Positions 58,187 through 64,000 of a DNA stretch of 64,000 nt are shown piece by piece. Numbering within the stretch: position 1 is the first letter of the stretch; each line of letters starts with the position of its first letter. This DNA comes from Calendula officinalis. Its lineage: Eukaryota > Streptophyta > Magnoliopsida > Asterales > Asteraceae. Location of the stretch: assembly GCA_963853835.1 (NCBI GenBank), contig OY970825.1, positions 42,380,908-42,444,907 of the forward strand, in the 5' to 3' direction. The translations under genes and the position numbers were made by a program. The notes under the pieces are model-generated. The model ran no database searches. It was given only the letters and a program-made list of their open reading frames with translations, and had not been told where the DNA came from.

Positions 58187-60328
58187 TGTAACATCCCAAA
58201 ATCCGGCCTAGTAGTTTATTGACCTTAAGGTATCTTATTAACTGATTATCTGATTAAATGCTTAGTTAATTTAATTAGCCTGCTGTCCTTTGCGGTATTT
58301 TAACCAAGGGGTTAAAATACCCGGCTTGTGATTTATTTGTAATGAAAACGTAATTTTTATATATTTGGATTCCTTGTTAAATATCGTTTCCAGAAATGCT
58401 TTCATTTTTAAAATTGGAGTCCGTTTGCTATTTTAAATAAATTAATTACGAAAGGAACTTTTCAGACGTATACTGATAAAGTAAAAAACAAAGCCACAAA
58501 GGGGTCCCACCCCTTGTGTTGGCCGGTTATGGGTGAGAGAGGGGAAACCCTCTCTTTGCTTTTACTTGTTATTTTGAAAAAACATTATCTACTTCACTAT
58601 TCTATTGCAAAGCAAACTCCATCACTTTCTCTAGCTTTCTTGCTTATTCTTGGTGACTTCTTGTGCCAGAATCCGAAATCCACACTAGTGTTGGTTGAAA
58701 AGAAGCTTAGAAGTAAGTTGCACCTCCTCCTTGTCTCATTTTTGTTGTTCTTGAGCTTTGTTATGAACTAGGGTTTGTGACCTTTAGTATATTATGGTTG
58801 AATCTTGAAATGGAGGTTGTTTTAAGTGTTTATGCAAGCTTTTACATCATATGTATGGTTGATTGTTGGAAGAAAACAAGATTTGGTGGAAATCACCTTC
58901 AACCTCCATTAATGGTGGAAGTTGAAGGTGGGTTTTGGCAAATCTTGGATTTCTTGATGTTTGAATGGATAGAATTGTTTATTAGGTTGAGAAATCATGA
59001 TTGGTAAGTTATGGATGGTGAAAACCTAGTATAGATGATTATGTGAATTAATCTAGTTGGTGTTTGGGTCAAAATTGTTGAACTAGTGATTTTGTAAGTA
59101 AATACTTGAGATTGTGACAATCATGGACTTGAAGAATTGTTAAATGATTATGTCTAGATAGACTAGGGAATATGTGCTAGTTAATGGAGACTTGGAAGTG
59201 CCATAGCCGTATTCGGGTTTTTTAGCGCGTTTGGGTCAACTAGTTGTGAATACTTGATAAATGGTCAAAATGATCAATTGTATTGATGAAGGATTTGTGC
59301 TAGTTGTAAAGGGCATAAAATGTGCATTTTATGAGTCTTGTGTGATTAGTTGTGGAAATCGTTGATTTTGACAATTCGGTGGATTATCACTAACTCGGTA
59401 TATTGTTGACAGGAACCAGGAAGGATACTCAGTGATACTAGCTCACTGAGTTAAGGAATCGGAAGTTGAAAGGTGAGTGGATTCGACCTACAACTCGGGT
59501 TTCGGTTATTTCCTTTGGTATTGGCTTGTTGGTGAAAAATCGCAGGAATTACCAGACGTGGAGAGTTAACGACGCGAACTCTACTTCGCGTCGTGAAGTA
59601 GCTCCATTGAAGTTGGTCGATGGTCGCGAAGTAGTTCACGATCAGAGTTCACGTCGTGAACTCTAGTTCGCGATCGCGAACTGGAGATCACGAACGGGAA
59701 CTCTGTTGTGACGTTTTTTCGCGGTCTTTTTTGTAGCTAGTCTACTTGTTATGTATGCCTAGTGTTAGGGAATACCATACATGACTATGTGCACAATCGG
59801 GATGAGGTCAGTGTTGGATGGATAACGGCTGTGCACAGTGTATCGACTAATAGGGTATCCGACCTTACCTGTATGCGTTACATGGTTAAGGGGAGGGAGT
59901 TGCCCGAGTGTTGGATACAAAACGCTATCGGTTACCGTGGTTTTGGCCGACCATGGTTTAAGGCCCGCAAAGCCGCCGATCCTCTCAAATAAGTGATTAC
60001 CTAACCGGAGATGTTCTTTAACTTCCGTGTTTAAGTGTTTAGTGTAGTTGGTAGTGTTAGGAATTCATTCACTTAGCTTTTGTGCTAATCCCTCCCTTAT
60101 TGACACATTTCAGGTTGGATGGCTTGAACGGGTCGGGCTTGGACGGGAAGTTTGACCATGCTTAAATTATATGTTTTGTAAAATGAGCCGTGTTTAGTAA
60201 TACCGTCTTTTTAACTAACTTTGGTTGTAATATTTTGTGGGACCACGTTTTGTAAACCTAACTAACTAGATGCTTCCGTACTTAGACTAATACTTAATTG
60301 CCTTTCAAAAAAAAAAAGCGGTGTTACA
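58187..60328 (+). repeat. Element E 3' LTR, uninterrupted, 2142 bp
   Basis: TGTAACATCCC...GTGTTACA followed by ACTCA. It is the empty-site reference for both insertions in the 5' LTR. A 76-residue open frame (59762-59992) is shared with the 5' LTR (52711-52941) but is simply LTR sequence. Confidence 0.95.
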
Positions 60329-60333
60329 ACTCA

Positions 60334-61596
60334 TGCCTTTTACTCAATTTGCATATACTCAGAATGCATTCATCTCAAATTTCCGCAACTTGCGTTTACC
60401 TCAACGCAAGCTATGTTATCAATTTAACTCAAATTTCGCTTAACAACTTATCATAAGTCGCACAAAATGCCCATTTTCTTACTCTTTGCGATCCTTCGTG
60501 ATCAAATTTAATTATCATACTACTCGAACATATAATTTCTCTTTTAAACCGCGTTATTAGTTCTCTTGTTAACTCGTATTTAATATTTCTTCGTTAACTC
60601 TTTTTCATATTGCTCGTTCAACTCATTTTAATGATACTCATCAACTCGTTTAATGATTTCATCATTTAGTTCGTTAGTTAACTTCTCGCCTTGTTGACAT
60701 TTAATTTGTCTCTTGATCAGTTTGACTATTTGTCCACTTATAAATCTCATTTTATCTTAAATTTTGATGCCTCGATTAAATGTCTTCTCTTTATTCAATT
60801 AATTAACTCGTTAATTACTTATCTCATTAATGCTCGTGTATTCAGTTACTCAGTTAATTCTCATTCTCAATATAACGTTGCTCATTACTTTATATTTTAT
60901 TTTTTTTATTTTTGTTTTGATTTGGAAACTCATAGTTTTATACTTATATTTTTCTCATGTGCTCATTTTAATAACTATTATCAGTTTAGTAATTATTCAA
61001 TAAAACATAATATTTGGTGACATTCAATTTAATCATTTAACTCGATACTCCTCCTTAGTTTTAATTTAATATTTGTTCGTATATCAAACTTTATCATTTG
61101 GTTCATTTTAAATAATTATTCGTTTAACTCTCTTTATTAGTTTCTTATAGTTCGGTAGTTTCTCAGTAATAACAAATTTTCCTCATAATTTATTATGGCG
61201 ATCTTCTCATGACCGACTCATTGATAATATCCTCATTACTCGTATCTCACAAGTTCTCGTTATTTATATGATTATATGCTTGCCACTTCTCATTTACACC
61301 ATTACCCTCGATTTATGAATTTCTCACCACTTGGTAATTATACCATCACATAAAATTAATTATTCCCGGTTATTCTTATAAATTCCCTAGTCACATGTAT
61401 ATATATTACCCAACACAATAATTTGGCTCAAAAATTTCTCGAGCGGTTTTTAATAACTTCTCATAATCTTGTTTTCCTCATTTAACTTGACTTGAATAAT
61501 TCATAATAAATTTTTAATAATCCCTTTTTATCTCATTATATTCCCATAGATATAATTTCTCGATTAATTAATCACTCTTAATATACTCCTTACAAA

Positions 61597-61634
<38 letters not shown>

Positions 61635-63046
61635 CATTTAGCTCGATTTATTAATCTTAATTAGCTCAATAATACGAAATTAATAATTCACAACTTTATC
61701 ATTATTCTCTATTCATATTTTTAATATTGGTAGTTTTCTCTTTTACCACCACTCAACTCCACTAGGAGAAAACTCGTCCCCGAGTTTGAAATTGGCACTC
61801 AAAATCTCACATTCTATACTCGTAGAATTTTTTTATCACTTTATAAAAATTCACTGCTCAAATTAGGTGTTAGCTTTCTCATTAGCATTTCCATGAAATC
61901 TCGTCTCCTTATTAAGTTTCCTCAAACATTAGACTTTAATAGTGTCTTAATTCTTTCCCATTAATAATTATTCATTTTATGACTTCTCATTAGTCAAATT
62001 TATTACACGTATTAATGCCACAATTTGCTATTTCGCGTTACATATTCACGATTATCTCTTGATCAAATCTGAGTATTAATCCTCATTTTGGTTTACTCGT
62101 AGCATATCTAATATTATTATCACCATATTAAAATAAATTCACATTTAATTCGTTAGTGAAAAAAAAAATCTCATAGAATTCATCTTGTCGTTTAACTCGA
62201 TAAATTTTATCTCTTACTTAATTAATTGTTCAATAATTGCATAACTTCTCATTACTCCATTAACAATTCCAGTCATTAGTTCTCATTTTCTAACCAAACA
62301 TAATATCCTCTATTTATTAAATTGAAAATTTTCAATAACCAGTTATATTATTCGATTATTATTCTTTCTCAATATAATAATTCTCAATACATAGATCTCT
62401 TCATTTAAATTTATTTTGGATAATTTCTCATTCATCATTGATTTATTGATGTCCCATAAATTTAAAAATTTAATAGAAAATAATTTATTCTCAATCATTT
62501 ACTTTTACTCAATCATTATTCTCCATTCTCAAACATTTAATTTAATTCCTTATTACTTAGATGAACAATTTATCATTAATGAATCTTACTCAATTTGGTT
62601 TAATAAACCTTCACTTGATTTGTCTACATAACTCCTTATCAACTTAAATTAATGATCTCTTATATATTATTTGTTATTTACTCATAAATCTCGATTTAGT
62701 GATGTTTTCACATAACTCCATACCACTTAACATTTCTCTTGTTTTCATTTATTTTGCTTTAACGATTGTTCAATCGTTCTCGATAACTCAATTAAATCAT
62801 TTAACGAATTCAACCCAATTTGGTTTATTAGTCTCTCTCTTGACATGTTTTGATAACTCTTTATCAATTCGTGTTTGATGATTCTCTTATTCAATTGATT
62901 GCACTTTTTATCATAAATCTCTTGTAGTGATTTTATTTTCTACTTATATAAAATAATTGGGGGTTTTAATGATACTTAGATGCTTGACGAATGGTCTCCT
63001 TGAATCCTTTACGAAACATAGGCATGAGACATGTGCGTATAATAAG
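60334..63046 (-). other. Element D internal region, AT-rich non-coding
   Basis: Plus strand is dominated by A/T words broken by CTC, CTCA and CTCG, with G scarce; the minus strand therefore reads as many GAG triplets. A T31 run lies at 61600-61631. A second hairpin/purine motif (AACTCGTCCCCGAGTT, 61771-61786, with ACTCAACTCC at 61751-61760) resembles the one beside the D LTR at 35363-35400. No gene recognised; the open frames of about 70-110 residues are low complexity. Confidence 0.7.
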
Positions 63047-64000
63047 GGGAAATTTAAAATTTTTTAAAACATTTAATTAATAAAATTTCCCCAAGTACAA
63101 GTAATGAAAAGGTCCCAACTCATTAATCAAAATATAAAACCGTCTCGTGGTTTAAATGCGGAATAATTAAAGGTTTTGAAAACAAAACATGTTTGACTCG
63201 AAATAAATGTTTTAATCCAAATCCATAAATCTAAAAATAGAAACGCAGCTCATCAACCATTGACATTCCCTTTGCCCTTGCTAGTACCTGTAAAATGGGA
63301 GGAGTGATTGGGGTCAGCCACCGCTGAGTGAATAATATCAAAATAAACAAGTAATTACAAACAACTCAAGCCACATAAGTGATCCCTAGAGACTCTACTC
63401 AATTCTCAATTGCTCAAGTTTATTTTCATTGATTTTAAATTTATATAGCGCGCTTGTGTAAATCGGGTCAAGAGATCAACCTCCCCCTCCTTACACCAGA
63501 ATGCCACTCAGGCTACCACTCATAATTGCCACTCAGGCTACCACTCAGATTTGTTATTATTTTTATGTTTTCAACTTATAACATAAACCACTCAGATCAC
63601 CCTAACACATAGTAATACATAATGACTCTGTACCGGCTCAGATACTCGGCACGTCTGTCTCAGATCAGTGGTAAGTAAATGCAACAACTAGCAACTCAGA
63701 TAACGGATCAATCACACAGAAAGTAAAAGCAGATCAACAGTTAACCACTTAAGTCATGCACGTATCATTATAACTGAATACATGGTGAGAATACTCAAGC
63801 TCAATCAACAAGACAATTCACAACACATAGCACAAAATCATGGATCGAAAGTAAGTTCAAGTTTATAGTGAGATTACCCACCTCGAATAACCGTAAGCTC
63901 CTAAGTATCCTCGGCACTAAAGAGCGTCTCTAACCGGTCCGAGAAGGTCCTACAATGTACAAGGAAGCTCGGGTTAGGATTAGGCTCAAAGGTTGTTTCA
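63047..64000 (-). repeat. Element D 5' LTR (right copy), cut by the window end
   Basis: Matches 32184-33140 nearly base for base. The outer ~19 bp of the LTR (TGGAACATCCCAAAAATCA on the plus strand) and any primer-binding site are absent at this junction, replaced by unrelated sequence. The far end lies beyond the window. Confidence 0.8.

Larger units (their letters stand above)
36141..60328 (+). mobile_element. Element E: Ty3/gypsy chromovirus (Tekay/Del-like), nested in D
   Basis: LTRs TGTAACATCCC...GTGTTACA at 36141-53285 (interrupted) and 58187-60328; target duplication ACTCA at 36136-36140 and 60329-60333. Without the nested F insert it is about 9.5 kb. The internal region carries a broken gag start and one long gag-PR-RT-RH-IN-chromodomain frame. 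The C-terminal chromodomain marks it as a chromovirus. LTR pairs differ by few substitutions, so the insertion is young. Confidence 0.96.
32165..64000 (-). mobile_element. Element D: non-coding LTR retrotransposon (LARD-like, gypsy-type), outermost of the nest, runs off the window
   Basis: Minus-strand element. The left LTR at 32165-35362 reads TGTAACGCCC to GGGATGTTCCA on the minus strand. Its partner begins at about 63047 and continues past the window end. The internal sequence is 35363-36140 plus 60334-63046, interrupted by element E. I see no gag or pol similarity in it. Next to the LTR lies a hairpin GACTTCGTCCCCGAAGTC and a purine tract (minus strand AAGTGGAGTTGAG), as in gypsy elements. 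Family assignment beyond gypsy-like is inference. Confidence 0.8.

Overview
This is a plant nuclear window: AT-rich, with introns, dense MITEs and nested LTR retrotransposons. It is most likely a eudicot. Asteraceae is my guess from the style of the repeats, but no sequence here fixes the family.

Layout. (1) 426-12809, minus strand: 41 consecutive exons of a MON2-type Golgi/trans-Golgi protein. The frame is intact across all 41, and only the C-terminal exons are lost off the left edge. Its introns hold many small palindromic MITEs, a minisatellite inside a MITE, and several microsatellites. (2) 12810-14850: about 2 kb between MON2 and a divergently transcribed gene. (3) 14851-17309, plus strand: a two-exon pectin methylesterase with pro-domain, processing motif and complete catalytic set; its intron holds tRNA-like SINE heads and a Helitron-like 3' end. 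(4) 18493-29324, minus strand: a decayed Ty1/copia element with both LTRs and TSD ACTCA. A 3.5 kb solo LTR of another family (here family F) sits in its left LTR with TSD CAATA. (5) 29325-32164: host spacer with a Stowaway-like MITE. (6) 32165 to the window end: a multi-level nest.

The nest, from outside in. Element D (minus, about 3.2 kb LTR, no recognisable genes) contains element E, a Ty3/gypsy chromovirus (36141-60328, TSD ACTCA) with a 1391-residue pol frame and a broken gag N-terminus. The 5' LTR of E contains a hAT-type MITE (8-bp TSD CATGATTG) and element F. F (38045-52685, TSD CTATT) is a non-coding LARD-like retrotransposon arranged LTR-internal-LTR-internal-LTR. The middle LTR is like LTR3 at its left and like LTR1 at its right, as expected from unequal crossing-over. 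Every insertion whose second LTR or second copy is in the window can be checked against an empty site, so the insertion order is unusually clear.

The two host genes, MON2 (endomembrane trafficking) and the pectin methylesterase (cell wall), are not obviously linked in function. D, E and F each carry a short palindrome next to the polypurine tract. F has primer-binding and polypurine sites but no proteins, so it presumably relied on enzymes of a gypsy relative such as E.
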